A DNA stretch of 64,000 nt from positions 9,537,501-9,601,500 of the forward strand of contig NC_056766.1 of assembly GCF_018687715.1 (NCBI RefSeq), given 5' to 3'. Source of the stretch: Carya illinoinensis. Taxonomy: Eukaryota > Streptophyta > Magnoliopsida > Fagales > Juglandaceae. The notes below the pieces were generated by a model. The model was not told the origin of the DNA, did no database searches, and worked only from the letters and a program-made list of their open reading frames with translations. The position numbers were made by a program, and so were the translations under genes. Of the stretch, positions 32,905 through 45,236 are shown piece after piece (position 1 is the first letter of the stretch; the number at the start of each line of letters is the position of its first letter).

Positions 32905-34721
32905 TATTAATATGTAAAATGCTAAGTGCACGTCTGATGTAGCATGCCACATCAACATTAATTGGTTAAGAAATTATTGTTGATTAGATACGTCGGTCCA
33001 TGCATTTTGTCCAGGTACAGACCCGTGCTTGCGTGTATGTAGCACGTTGTTCTTACACCCATGCATATAATTACTTCATCACTGTTTCTAACAAATTAAC
33101 TGAGATCACCACATTATTTTATTATCTATGTATATTATGTTTACTAGAGTATTTTAAGAATATTTTACTATTATTTATTATTTTGTTATTATTTTTTTCA
33201 TATTTTTATTACTTTTTATTACTATTCACTACTATTTAATATTTTATCTTCATTTTTATTATTTTTTCACTACTATTTATAGAATATCTAAGAGACAGTT
33301 TGGATTGAGAAATACTCTCATCTCATCTCATAATTACAACTTATCTAAATTCTTTCACAAAATTTAATAAGCAATTTAACATTTTTAAATCTTAAAACAA
33401 TAATAATATTAAAAAATAATATTTTAACAAATATTTTAAAGTGGAACAACATCGAGCAATTCTAAAGTGGATGCCTCCTAGGCCTAAATCAGTAATGCAA
33501 ATGGTATGAGAATTCATAGAGTTAATTTTTGTGTCTATAGCAGACTTGAGGGGATCTTTTACCTTCACCGAATTGGCATAGCTCTACCGAGTAAGGCCTA
33601 TTCAGGAGACCCAATGAGTTAAAAAGGTACGGACATACCATACGCTCGTCACAATATGATCGCGCCACCTACTGGGATTAATATGGTAACCATCGACAAT
33701 CTAATATATCTACTTCTAAAAAAAAAAAACGAGATATTTGCAATATTTACTAATGATATGTTGATCATTTCTTTTTTAAAGCATATCTTGAAAACTTGAT
33801 AATTGAATCTCTAAAAATAGAAGAAAGAATTGAACTATCTTTATCAACAATAGCCGCATTTATATAAAGGGCCAACGTTAGTAGTCTAATATAACTTTCT
33901 GGTCTCTCATTATAAAGCAATACATATAGATTTTTAACTTAGGCGTAGGAGGTGTATCAGACACTCTAGTTGCATGGATGCTTTACCTATTGGTGAAATA
34001 TTAAATTTATTGTTGGTGCAAATAGATAATCATAGCTCGTTATTAGCCATTTCGCATTGAACGATGCTATTTTGCCGCTTAGAGGGCATGCTCATTTATA
34101 CTGCTACTTACTTTTTGTTTTTTTTTTATTTTTTATTTTTTATTTTTTTCACATTTTTTAATATATGTAAATATTTAAAAAAATAAAAAAATACATTAAT
34201 AAATTTAAAATTATTTTCTTAATTATTAAGTGAAAAAATAAAAAATAAATAAAATTTTCCGTACACTCGAATGGTACTACCCAAGCAGCATCGATCCAAG
34301 CATTTCCGTTTCGCATTTATTACACTTATCTTGTCATATCCAGTCACCTGTTATATAAACCTCTCTCTCCAATCGTACAGGTTCTCCCTCCTTTGATATT
34401 TGAACTCTCGCCCGAATGCTATCATCTCGACGTTACCTTGTAGTGGGGCTGTCTCCCTTCCCTTGTCGGGTTCTTGCCCTGGCATCATCATCTTGCCATT
34501 TTCGTCCATAGGTCTTGGAGGGAAAAGAATATACCAAGTTCAAAGTGGTTTATTAAGCTCAACTCAAGGTGATCTCATCAAGAGCGAGGAAGAGGGAAAG
34601 AATAAAGAGACAAAAGGTTAAATAAGGATAAAGTGTCAAGAAAAAAAAAAAAAGATGTGATATAAAAGAGAGAAGATGTGACATAAATGAATAAGGAAAA
34701 GAAGATAAAAGGGATGGAACT
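32905..34721. other. Intergenic DNA with MITE relics
   Basis: 33295-33445 is a copy of the TTTGGAT...CATCTCATCTC MITE family. 34110-34260 resembles the second AT-rich family. 33445-33720 is a GC-richer block I cannot identify. At 34340-34400 a TTATATAAA box and a CT-rich run look promoter-like, but the frame after it (34400-34621) has no recognised product. Confidence 0.4.
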
Positions 34722-35033
34722 TATAGAAATACCAATTTCTCTACTTAAAATGCCTAATAGGAGGAGTAAGGTAACTCTTTATAAAGCCCAGGATGAATTT
34801 GTTCTTAAGCCATGTGGAACTCCTCAATACGCTCTCTCACGTATGGACCAGTATTTTCGGTATCATCATTGTGGGTAGGTCGCAGGAGCCCATAATTGGT
34901 CATAAGTTAATATGGCTCTGATACCATATAGAAACACTTGTTTCTCCCCTTAAAAGCCTAATAGGAGGAGTAGGGTAACTCCTTATAAAACCTAGGATGA
35001 GTTTGTTCTTAAACCATGTGGGACTCCTCAATA
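34722..35033 (-). mobile_element. TRIM retrotransposon (about 310 bp)
   Basis: Direct repeats of about 108 bases, 34722-34829 and 34927-35033, share CCTAATAGGAGGAGTA, GGTAACTC and CCATGTGG-ACTCCTCAATA. On the minus strand the right repeat is followed at once by TGGTATCAGAGCCAT (34926-34912), a perfect plant initiator-Met-tRNA primer-binding site. The left repeat is preceded by a short purine tract (plus CGCTCTCTCAC, 34830-34840). No ORF. It is distinct in sequence from the TRIM at 31871. Confidence 0.78.
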
Positions 35034-36671
35034 GAACTAGATGATTTTAGGGACTTCTTCCAAACTTCAACTTCTGCTTAAGCTTCTTCCACCTTAGAAC
35101 CTAAGCACCAAAGATAGAGTCACCTTCAGAAAATAGATCTCCGATCTCCATTATATAATAAGGATGAGTGACTATGAGAGCTTGTAAAACAATCATATTA
35201 CAGTGGATTATCTCTCCCTGCCCCCCAATGACCTGTGGATGTATGCATTATACCGAATCACGTAAATTCATGTATCTCCATCTCTTTATATTCCCTGTAT
35301 TTATTTTCTGTTCACTATCAAGGATGTATGCAAGGACACTATATAGCCGCACCACACCACTTCCAGGAGCTCGACACCACACCGATCGAAGCCCTAATTT
35401 TCATAACTAGCTGGGAATGGTTCTTTTTCTCATTCCGGCCTGTTGTGCTATATTTAGGTATTAACAAGGTCCATCGCTCACAAGTTCTTCCCACCCTTGG
35501 CAAGTTGTTGTTCGGGCGAGTGCTCTCGTGCTCCTTCCTTCTAATCCCCCTCTCTCCTATTTTAGTCACTTTTTTCACAATGTAAGTTATATTACTTACA
35601 TATATTGTTTATATATATATAAATGATATGTATAATTTTAGGGTGTACAAATCAGTTTACTCACTCTTTTTTAAAAAATTGAATAAATATAGTATTTACA
35701 TGAAAAAATTAGTTTTTTAATAATAGACCCTACTTTTTTTAAAATGAATACATGAAATTTATACACTTTAAAAATATATTTAATATTATATATATATATT
35801 TATGTATATTTATATAAATTAAGTACCCAAGGGATTTGGAGTAATTTGGGGTTTTATGCTTGCGTAGTAGAGGCGTAACTATATACGCACGTCGGCTCTC
35901 ACAAGTCACATTCCCACAAAACCGGTACCTTCATTTTCTTAATTCCAACAACACATACATTTTATTACATTCACATTCATATTAAGATAGCAATATGTGA
36001 TACGACACATGAAGTCAATACAAAAGGGTTAACGGATTGAGTTTGATATTAACAAATTCAAGTCAAAACGAGTTAACCTATTAAAAAATAATTTATAAAT
36101 AGGTTAATAATGAGTCAACCTGCTTAACACGAAATCAATCTGTTTTGACCCGTTCAGAATTTATTTTAAAATTAAAATTTTATTATTTTTCAGTTGTAAT
36201 ATTAATATTTCTCAGTATACTTATATTTTTATTATTTTTATTGTTGGGATTTTAATTTTGGACCTATGCTCATATAATTTATTATTGTATAGTTTGTAAT
36301 GTTGATTTTATTATACGTTATTTGAAAAATATTGATATATATTTTTTAAAATATTGTGATTATTAATAAATATAAATTTTAATTTTTATATGAAATTATG
36401 TTAATCGAGTCAAATGAATAATTATACATTTTAATTCAACCAATTTATATAAAATAAACGGATTTAAATAAGTCGTATTGTGTTAACATATTTTTATTTA
36501 ATTATTAAAAAAACTAAAATGAATGACAGGATACGACTTATTATCTAAATAGTTTAAGTTAAATTTATAAGCTTGATACATTTAACTTAACAAATTAAAT
36601 TAAAATTAATTTATAATTTAACACGACTCGAAGTCACGAACGTATCCAAAAACACAATTTGTCACACCCTT
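35034..36671. other. Intergenic DNA, one hAT-like MITE
   Basis: 35995-36672 is AT-rich with GTGATACGACACATGAAGTC at one end and CACGACTCGAAGTCACGAAC...TTGTCACACCCTTA at the other, a layout common in plant MITEs. A related copy is at about 44880-45110. The 116-codon frame at 35235-35585 (+) has no domain and is overlapped by a minus frame. Not annotated as a gene. Confidence 0.4.
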
Positions 36672-36785
36672 AAACTTGAGGGATTCACTTTTAAGCACTG
36701 TTATATAAGAGCCGATAAATATAGAGGGAGATGGGAGATGATGGATTATGTCGGCAAGCTTTGGATTTATCTTAAAGGAAGATCA

Positions 36786-36880
36786 ACGTGGCGGCCGTTC
36801 CCAGACAACAGACTAGCAGCCAAGTAGGAAACTGATCATGAGCATCCCCCCTCACCCCGTTTTTCTCTCTCTATATATAA
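36786..36880 (+). promoter_or_regulatory. Putative ERF gene promoter: ACGTGGC element and TATA box
   Basis: ACGTGGC at 36786-36792 is the core of an abscisic-acid response or G-box-like element. CTATATATAA at 36871-36880 is a good plant TATA box after a CT-rich run, about 250 bases before the start codon. A stress-responsive promoter would suit a DREB-type gene, but this is inferred from motif identity and position only. Confidence 0.5.
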
Positions 36881-36921
36881 GTATATATTGCTTCTGCATA
36901 TTCCTAGAAATTGTTTCTGCC

Positions 36922-36942
36922 ATGGCCTGGGATGGAAATTAA
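36922..36942 (+). CDS. Six-codon upstream ORF in the ERF leader
   Basis: ATG GCC TGG GAT GGA AAT TAA encodes a six-residue peptide. Its ATG sits in a GCCATGG context, the same as that of the main ORF, and it lies about 45 bases after the TATA box and 184 bases before the ERF start codon. If included in the transcript it could reduce ERF translation. An A19 run at 37046-37064 lies between the two. Whether it is transcribed depends on the unmapped start site. Confidence 0.35.
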   Translation: MAWDGN

Positions 36943-37126
36943 GTAGTACTTTCTGAGTCTGAAAGCCGAATCTTCCTGGGTTTTGTTCTTGTTTTCAGCT
37001 ATATATGTGTTGTACGTAGCAGTTAAAGATTACGAGAAAAGCTCCAAAAAAAAAAAAAAAAAAAGAATCAAATTTTGTTAAATATCTATATAGGTAGCGT
37101 AGACTGGTGATCATCATCATCCTGCC

Positions 37127-37600
37127 ATGGAAGGAACTTGTTTTTCGACGTCAACAAGAGCAGAAAAGCGCAAGCAGAGGCAGCAGCAGCAGCAGCAGCA
37201 GCACCACCACCACCAGGAGAAGCCATACAGAGGTATAAGGATGAGGAAGTGGGGGAAGTGGGTGGCTGAGATTCGAGAACCCAACAAGAGGTCTAGGATT
37301 TGGCTCGGTTCCTACACAACCCCTGTCGCTGCAGCGCGAGCCTACGACATCGCCGTTTTCTATCTCCGCGGCCCTTCCGCTCGGCTTAACTTTCCCGATT
37401 TGATCTTCCAAGAAGATCGCCACGTCGACGAACTCGGCGACATATCCGCCGCTTCTATACGCAAGAAAGCCACCGAAGTCGGAGCCAGAGTCGACGCCTT
37501 CGAAGCCGCTCACCATCCGTCCCAACCGAAGTCTGGTCGAGTCTCAGAGCCGCCCGATTTAAACGAGTATCCGGGCCCGGAAAACTCCGATGAAGATTGA
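37127..37600 (+). CDS. DREB/ERF transcription factor with C-terminal EAR motif
   Basis: 157-residue, single-exon AP2/ERF protein acting in the nucleus. A Lys/Arg-rich N-terminus with (Gln)7(His)4 (residues 19-29) precedes one AP2 domain at residues 34-90: [20 protein letters not shown], the IWLGSY block, AAARAYD and [12 protein letters not shown]. The Val and Glu that mark DREB-type domains (positions 14 and 19 in the usual numbering) are present. Near the C-terminus DLNEYP (residues 144-149) is an EAR repression motif of the DLNxxP type. Size, AP2 wording and EAR motif fit the small DREB A-5/ERF group II repressors (Arabidopsis ERF008-011/DEAR relatives). These bind DRE/GCC-type promoters and repress stress genes. 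The start ATG has a CCATGG context and no better upstream in-frame start is seen. It is the only intact gene here. The exact orthologue is not assigned. Confidence 0.93.
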   Translation: MEGTCFSTSTRAEKRKQRQQQQQQQHHHHQEKPYRGIRMRKWGKWVAEIREPNKRSRIWLGSYTTPVAAARAYDIAVFYLRGPSARLNFPDLIFQEDRHVDELGDISAASIRKKATEVGARVDAFEAAHHPSQPKSGRVSEPPDLNEYPGPENSDED

Positions 37601-38251
37601 AGACACGCATATATATATAAATACTTATATAGTTGGGCAGTTGCTTAATATTAGTTTCTTCATGTCTTTTCCATCTTCTCATGGTGTGCCAGAAAGAGAA
37701 AAAGAGAGAGAATCTCATCTGACACATCCACCGCTAAGAAAAAGAAGAAAGAAGGTTGTGAAAATAGAATCAACAGGTCCTGTTTGATACGTTTAGATTT
37801 CCCCCAGTTGTAACCAGAAGTACTAGTAATTAGCAGAAATAGTTTTGTCAGAGAATGATCATCGGATTAGTTCTTTAATTTCAAGATTTTCTTTCCTTTT
37901 TGTTCATAGTTCCATTTTTTTTCATATTTCTGGATATAAACTCTCTCTGCACTCAAAAGTGTTGGAAATTCGATTGAGGACGAAGAAGAAGAATGGCCGG
38001 GGAAAGAGGGGAACAGCGATAGTCTACCAACCAACCAAAGAAGCTTTTTATATATTTTTTTTTTCTTTTCAATTATTATTTTTCAGTTGGCAAACGATGG
38101 AAGCCAAGAAGATAAGGTAGAATATAAGGCAGAGATAGAGGGTAGGGCAACAAGAACCGGTACTCATGACGTGAGCTGTGGACACCACAAAAAAACCATG
38201 AAACAAAAGCTAAAGACTATCTTCGTGTGTTGTGTGGTCCTTTAATCGCAG

Positions 38252-38349
38252 ATCGAGAGGTTGTCACCGTCGACGACGTTGTACGTAGAATGGAAGCTAA
38301 TTACGAAAGCCCTATTCCTTTGAAGTTGATGGATGAGGGCTTCCGGGCG
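38252..38349 (+). other. Exon-like open segment, unrecognised
   Basis: A GC-richer island in AT-rich DNA, preceded by TTTAATCGCAG (acceptor-like, ending 38251) and followed by GGGCG|GTGAG (donor-like, 38350). The frame between reads DREVVTVDDVVRRMEANYES then PIPLKLMDEGFRA, with coding-like residue use, charged and without stops. I do not recognise the family and find no partner exons. It may be the remnant of a lost gene or a fragment carried by a transposon. Confidence 0.3.
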
Positions 38350-38519
38350 GTGAGATTTTGGTTTTTGGTTTTTGGTTTATTATTATTATTATTTATTAAT
38401 TTTATAATTTTTTTTCAACTTTTTTTATTTAATTTCAAGTTTCAACCGATTATTAGTACAAATTATGTTTTTTTGTATATTAGATTCTAGTATTTTACCA
38501 TTCAAATCATATATATCGT

Positions 38520-40525
38520 AAATATTTTAAGTAATTTTATTAAAAAGAACTAACTTTTCACGTTCCAATGCAAATTCTATGAAAAAGAAGAAATGATATT
38601 TATATTCATAAAATGTATAAGTGTTAGGTAATTTTTTTAAAAAAAAAAAGTAAATATGAAATATATCCACGTGAAAAAATTTAATTTTTAAATAGTTAAG
38701 CTTATTTTTTAAAAAAAATTACGTAATATTTGTACACTTTACGACACTTTATAATTATATGTAATATTACTGAAAAAGTCTCGTGAATGTATCATCATTC
38801 TCTTTTTATAAATATCTAATGTAAAATATAATTTAATACTTGTCAAAGTTTGAAACAAAATTAAAGAGCTATCATCGGGAGTTATTAATATCTTCCAACA
38901 AAATCCATCCGATCTGCATATGTAACGAGGCATTATAACAAAATGTTTTTTGTAGTTAGATATTTGTAATTTTGTGACGAAATGATTTTATTCTTATAAT
39001 AAAGATTTTTATTATATATATATACACAAACCGGTGTGTTAAGAATTAACATACCAATTAATGTTGTAAGACTCATTAAAATTTTAATAAAGTCAAAATT
39101 TTAACAAAGTTCATATGGTAGGCTTTCATATTAGCAGTTTGCTAGGTGTGTTAAAAATGTTATTATAGATTAAATGATTGTTTTTATTCAAATATATGAC
39201 CACAACTAACCGTTTTTCTTGTAATTAGCATAAAAGGAAAACCAAAATACTCAAGTCTTATTGAAACTGAGGCTCTGAGCTTTTATCATCAGTTAAAGGG
39301 ATAATTTAGAGGTTATTTGGATAGTGAAATGATTAGATGAGATGGTTTTAGATGAAAATTGAAAGTTAAATAAATTTTTTTTAAATATTATTTTTTAAAA
39401 TTATTATTGTTTTGATATTTGAAAACATTGATTTGGAATTTAAAAAAATTGAATTGTTTATTATATTTTATATAAAAAAATTATAACGATAAGATAGGAT
39501 GAGATAAGAGTATTTCTTAATCCAAACATTCCCTTAATCTATTTTAATTACTTTTTATTAAAAAGAACTTTCCATGTTCTGGTGCAAATTCTATGAAAAA
39601 GAAGAAATGATATTTACAATCATAAAATGCGCAAGCAATGCACAATCTCTTTTAAAAAATAAATAAATATTAAATTCACATGAAAAAAATTAATATTTTA
39701 ATAGTTAACTTTTTTTTTAAAAGAAAATTATACAACATTTGTACACTTTACGACTTACATAATATTAGTAATGAAAAAGTCTTGTGAATGTATCATCATT
39801 CTTTTTTTATAAATATCTAATGTAAAATATAATTTAATACTTGTCAAAGTTTGAAACAAAGAGAGCTATCATCGGGAGTTATTAATATCTTCCAACAAAA
39901 TCCATCCTATCATATGTAACGAGGTATTATAACAAAATGTTTATTTGTAGTTAGCTATTTGTAATTTTGTGATGAAAATTATTTTATTATCGTAATAAAG
40001 AGTTTTATTATATATATATATATATACACAGACCGGTGTATTAAGAATTAACATACCGATTAATATTGTAAGACTCGTTAAATTTTAACAAATATCATAT
40101 GTTAGGGTTTCATATTAGTAGTTTGTTGGGTATGTTAAAAATGTTATTATAGATTAAATGATGAATTTTTATGCAAATATATGACCACAACTAACCATTT
40201 TTCTTGTAATTAGCATAAAAGGAAAACCAAAATACACAGTCTTATTGAAACTGAGGCTTTGAGCTTTTATCATCGGCTAAAGTGTTAATTTAGAGGTTAT
40301 TTGGATAGTGAAATGAGATAAGATAGTTTTTGATAAAAATCGAAAATTAAATAAAATATTATTAAAATATTATTTTTTAAAATTATTATTGATTTGATAT
40401 TTAAAAAAATTGATTTGAGATTTGAAAATATTGAATTATTTATTATATTTTATGTAAAAATTAAAAAAAAATATAATAATAAAATGATATAAAATTAAAA
40501 TATTTCTCAATCTAAACCGTCCCTC
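38520..40525. repeat. About 1-kb tandem duplication containing a MITE
   Basis: 38520-39535 and 39536-40525 are two direct copies with a shift of 1014 bases at the left (GAAAAAGAAGAAATGATATT at 38581 and 39595) and 984 near the right (TTAGAGGTTATTTGGATAGT at 39306 and 40290). They share GTGAATGTATCATCATTCT, CTATCATCGGGAGTTATTAA and TGACCACAACTAACC. Each copy ends with the TTTGGATAGTGAAATGA MITE, so the MITE was present before the duplication. Non-coding. Confidence 0.85.
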
Positions 40526-42766
40526 CAACTATTTATACTATTTTTGGTTCGAAGCTAACGAAATTGAGGAACTTCCATTTGGGATCCAGCTGTACAAGTT
40601 TATATTTCGTAAATAAAATAAAAAATGTAATCAACCTTCTGTTCTTGTCTTAATTATACTTAGAATAGTCATTTGTTTGTAGTTGTTGTCGTTGATGATC
40701 TGGATGGTGAGCTGGAATTAGTGAATCAGTGATGCTAATAATGTTCTGTTTTTGATCAGTTTTGTCGGTTTATTTTTTATGAGTTTTTTGTCAAAAGATT
40801 AAAAAAAAAAAATCCATATAAAATAAGTAAATTATTTTCGGGGTTTATGAATCGTATAGTTCTTTTATTAATTTTTTTCATTAATTAATCATGTTAAATA
40901 ATTTACCGACAAAATATATATTTTACTCTTTTTTAATTGGTCGATAAATTTACTTTTTCTTTTTCCGTTTTCCATCACTCCGGGAATTGAAAAAGGTTTA
41001 TTCAATTACTTTAATGTTTGACTAATGATAAAAAAAAAAAAAAAATTACTTTAATGTTAAAAGAATTATATAAAAATTAAATTTGTAAATTAGAATAATG
41101 ATACTTTGTCTTTTTATTTTATTCTCTCATTTTTACTACTTGTACATTTAATTTTTTTACTTATTGATTAAAACATTGATTATTACTATATTATTATTTT
41201 TATTTATTTAAAAAATATTTAAAAATATTAAAAAAATATGAACCAGAAAAATGAAAAAATGTAAAAAGAGAATTTGGGTTAGGGCCAGGGACACGCCCAT
41301 CGGTCACTGTTGAGTGACATCCTAGTATTACTCTATAAATTAATATAGTTTAATACATTAAGTATTTTAGAGTTATTTTTATTATAAAATATATTTAATA
41401 AATTAAATGAGATCATTTCAATTTATAAATTTATTTTTATATTATCTTTTTATGCTTGTAACACTTCTTAAAAATAAATATTAATATTTTCTTAATTAAT
41501 AAATATTAACATTTAAATGTATTTAAAATATTTTGTAATAAAAAAAAATTACATGTAATCGTACGTACAAAAAGATAGACAACCACACATGATGAGTAGC
41601 TAGCCTTTGGAAAAGAAAACAAAAACTAATTAATATCATTGAAATAAAGTGTGGGCGGCTTTCAAATAACAGAAATATTTTGGGGCCTGGATTTGAGTTT
41701 AAAGTAGTGTTTCGAATAGGATTTTTTTTTTTTTTTAGTGATTCAGAAAATTATTTTTTAATAATGTTATAAAGTTTTTTATTTTTAAAAAATATTTAAG
41801 AATATAAAAAAATTGAAATATTTTACCTTGTACGGGCTACATCCCTGGGTGGATGTAGCTCCACCCTTCAAATAATATCATCCCTGTACTGCAAAACAAT
41901 AGATGCTTTCACTTTCTATGAAAACAAACAGTACTTAATTCCTCAATTGAGTGATAAACAGGATCGAAAATAATGTCTAAATTCATCCAAGTCGTACAAT
42001 TGCATGCACCGTCAAGAGCTAATTAATGCCTCTACCACATTAAATATTAATATTAACATCAAAGCCTATCTTATCTCAATTAGACTTTTTCCTAAGTCTA
42101 GTTTGTGGCTAACAACAATACACCCATGTATATTAAGCATGCATATTGCCCCCATTTTTCTTTTAAGCAAGTAGTTATAACATGATCGGTACAGGATTTA
42201 ATATGATGGGAGTCCTTGACAATCATCTCAAAGCAAATAAAATGTAACACCAATAAAAATAAAAAGGGATATCTGGAGTTAAAACTTGGCTTCCACCACT
42301 TTTTCATTAAGGGGAAGCTACTTGAAACGATTTTTTAATAATATAATAAACAAATTATTAAATTACAACTAAAAGTCGCAGGGAGACGGTATGTGCTACA
42401 ACTTATTTGTCTAGACTGGTTGTAGAAGTTTTCCATGCTCACTTTATTTTAATCATCAATTAGAGAAAGTAAGAATATAGGAACGTAGAACCAAAAGACG
42501 TGCCGATAAATGCATATTGTCTTGCATGTATGTAGATGTTTATCCTTAATAGATAAAACTTTTAGCTTCACTTAAAACATATAGAGAAATACTTTAATCA
42601 CAAAATATTATATAAAAGTAAATTTATAAGCTGATGTGGTTTGATGCGATATATTAAATTGTAAAATTTTTTTTATTATAAAGTAAATCAAACAGATCAT
42701 ATGAAACCACATTAGTTTGTAATTTTTTTTTATGTAATTTTTTTTTTATGTCTATAGTACTTTTCA

Positions 42767-42814
<48 letters not shown>

Positions 42815-45159
42815 AAGCAAAAATAGAGACATTCTTATAGGAGGGGAAAGTGTAAACGCTAAATAGATTTTCCATCTTCAATCTGTTAATTATGATTTTG
42901 CACTCTATACTTCAAATTATTAAAACTGACATATTTATCCTTTGCACTCTTTTGTTTAAGTGTTAGTTTTAATGTAAGGTAGAATATTTCTAATAAGGAA
43001 AATGATTTTGTACCGTTTTAAAATATACAAACTTAACACAGTCATTTTTTTTTTTTTAAATGTAAAGCATATTTAAGATATTATTAAAAATTTTAATTTT
43101 TCATGATAAATCTCAATTTTTTTAAAGAGACTGTAATCTCTATATGATCACCCTTCTATCAAATTTAAAAGAAGAAGGTATTAATATATTGAGTCTTGAT
43201 ATAATTACAAAAACAATTTCAAAAATGCCAAAGCCACAAACGTTGGGTCGCAATCATGAGTCCCGATTGTGGTTTTTTATTTTTTACTTAATAATTAAAG
43301 AAGTATTTTTTATTAATATTCTGAATTTTTTTATAAAAATATATATGAAAAAAATTAATTTATCCTGCCGGGATTCCATGTGTGGCTTTCCTTCCTGGAT
43401 TATCTGTTATTTCTATCTGATTAAATCATTTTATTTATTTATTTATTTGGATCTTTCAAGCTGGTCTAGCATCTTTCTCGAGTGTTATGCACTCAACTAG
43501 CAGATGGATGATGCTTCCAACGGTTGACACGGAGAATTCTGCGACAACCCCTCTTGGAGCCAACACTAGGACAGACAAGAACCCATGGAGGCAACATCAC
43601 CCGGTTGTCAACTTGTCACTGTGACCAGCTTCTCGTTCTCCTCCGCACCTTAATATTGGTTTCATCAAAAGTCAATACATTTTTAAATTTTAATAAATTT
43701 ATTTAAAATAAACCTATATTAGATTCATCAAATAGGTATTCGAGAAACTTTGAGCTACAGTCATTATTACTCTTCTTTCAAATTTGAACGTCTACTATTC
43801 CACATTCAAACTAATATTTTATTCTAATTTTAATAAGCAATAGTTTTATTTTATTTTATTCTAAATTAATTGGAAATCAATTATTTAAGTACTAAATTAA
43901 ATTATTAATGTCCATATGGTTAGTATAATTACAAAATATGAAGAAAAAAAATTAAAAATATTATTATTAAAAAAATAATATTATAATATTATTTTGATGA
44001 ATCTAATAGCTAATTTAATATAAAATTATAGATATGAAAGTTTTAAATTTATGAAAAATATATACTTTTTATTAAATTTTAAAGATAAATTTGATGAATC
44101 TAATACTAATTATCTTTAGACTGCCATTCACGAGGGTTTTTTTTTTCAATTTCTCGTTGATGTGACAACTGCAGATTCTGCATTCCCACCAACGGATGTT
44201 CACACTAATAAAGAAAACAAAAAACAACTCAAAGTACAAGGAATTAAAATTCTCTGGCATCCGTGACATTACATGGTCTATATTAATCCATCTTTGCTCA
44301 AGTTTTATTTTTTTATTTTTTTTCATGTCTCAGATCAATTAATTTTATTTTAATAAAGTGGGCTAAATTTGCATATTGTGACTTGTGAGATGGAAGCTAT
44401 CATTTCTCAAATTTTAATTATATTTATTGATTATAATTAGGTTGTAGCATTTTTTTTTCCAATTTTCAACTCATTTAATTTCAGATGAGTTGGGATAAAA
44501 ATTAAAAATTAGATAAAATATTATTAAAATATTTTTTTTAATATTATTATTATTTTAAAATTAAAAAAAATTAAATTATTTATTTTATTTCATATAAAAA
44601 TTTTAAAAAATTATAATAATTAGTTAAGAAGAGATATGTTGCTAAAATAATCATGTGGGGGCAATCTTATTAGATTTTTTTTCCGCCTAATACCTGATTG
44701 TAGGAACAGTCCGTGGTGAGCATATAATCTGTAAAGTTCATACATAAATGTAGGAGACACAAAGAAAATGCAATTATTTATTTCACATTCTGCAAGCTAC
44801 AGCCTGTACAGAGTCAAAGCATGTGAATATGAGTTGCAATACGCGGCACTATCTGTCTATTGAACACCAATATGATATGAAATTGATAATTTTGAATTAC
44901 ATAAAATTAATGAATTCGGATTAAAATAAATTGATCTATTAAGATATGATTAATAAATAAGTCAATAATGAGTTAATCTGCAATAAATTATTTAAATTTT
45001 ATTTCAAAATTACAATTTTATTATGGTTAGATTTTAATATTAGATTTTTTCAATATTTTTATATTTTTATTGTTGAGATTATAATTGTGAATTTATACTC
45101 ATTTTGGAAAATATTAAATTGCAAAAGATCCCACAACCAGCCATGTCATGGCACAACAG
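40526..45159. other. AT-rich intergenic DNA, MITE relics, (TA)n
   Basis: A (TA)n run lies at about 42770-42809. 41690-41880 and 43250-43400 are copies of the second AT-rich MITE family, the latter with imperfect inverted ends (TCCCGATTGTGG and TGCCGGGATTCC). 44450-44640 belongs to the TTTGGAT family. 44880-45110 resembles 36030-36300. No frame here (longest 118 codons at 43144) has a recognised domain. Confidence 0.45.
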
Positions 45160-45231
45160 TTATATATCAATTATACCATATAAGGTGGCCTATATATAGA
45201 AGGCTACTCACATAAAACATATGTACTAAAA
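45160..45231 (-). repeat. 3' LTR piece and polypurine tract of the copia element
   Basis: TATATATCAATTATACCATATAA and GGCCTATATATAG-like text matches the 5' LTR piece at 56600-56650. On the minus strand the edge reads TTTGACGGGGG|TTTTAGTA, a polypurine tract with a diverged LTR start (usually TGTTAG). Confidence 0.55.
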
Positions 45232-45236
45232 CCCCC

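Noticed and set aside
33445..33720. Organelle-derived insert
   Set aside because: The block is GC-richer than its surroundings, but I could not match it to any plastid or mitochondrial gene from memory, so no claim is made.
35235..35585. 116-codon frame with a nearby CTATATAG word
   Set aside because: No recognised domain, overlapped by a minus-strand frame, and no splice or leader context. Kept as intergenic.
37151..37525. 124-codon minus-strand frame opposite the ERF gene
   Set aside because: Shadow of the GC-rich AP2/ERF coding sequence on the other strand.
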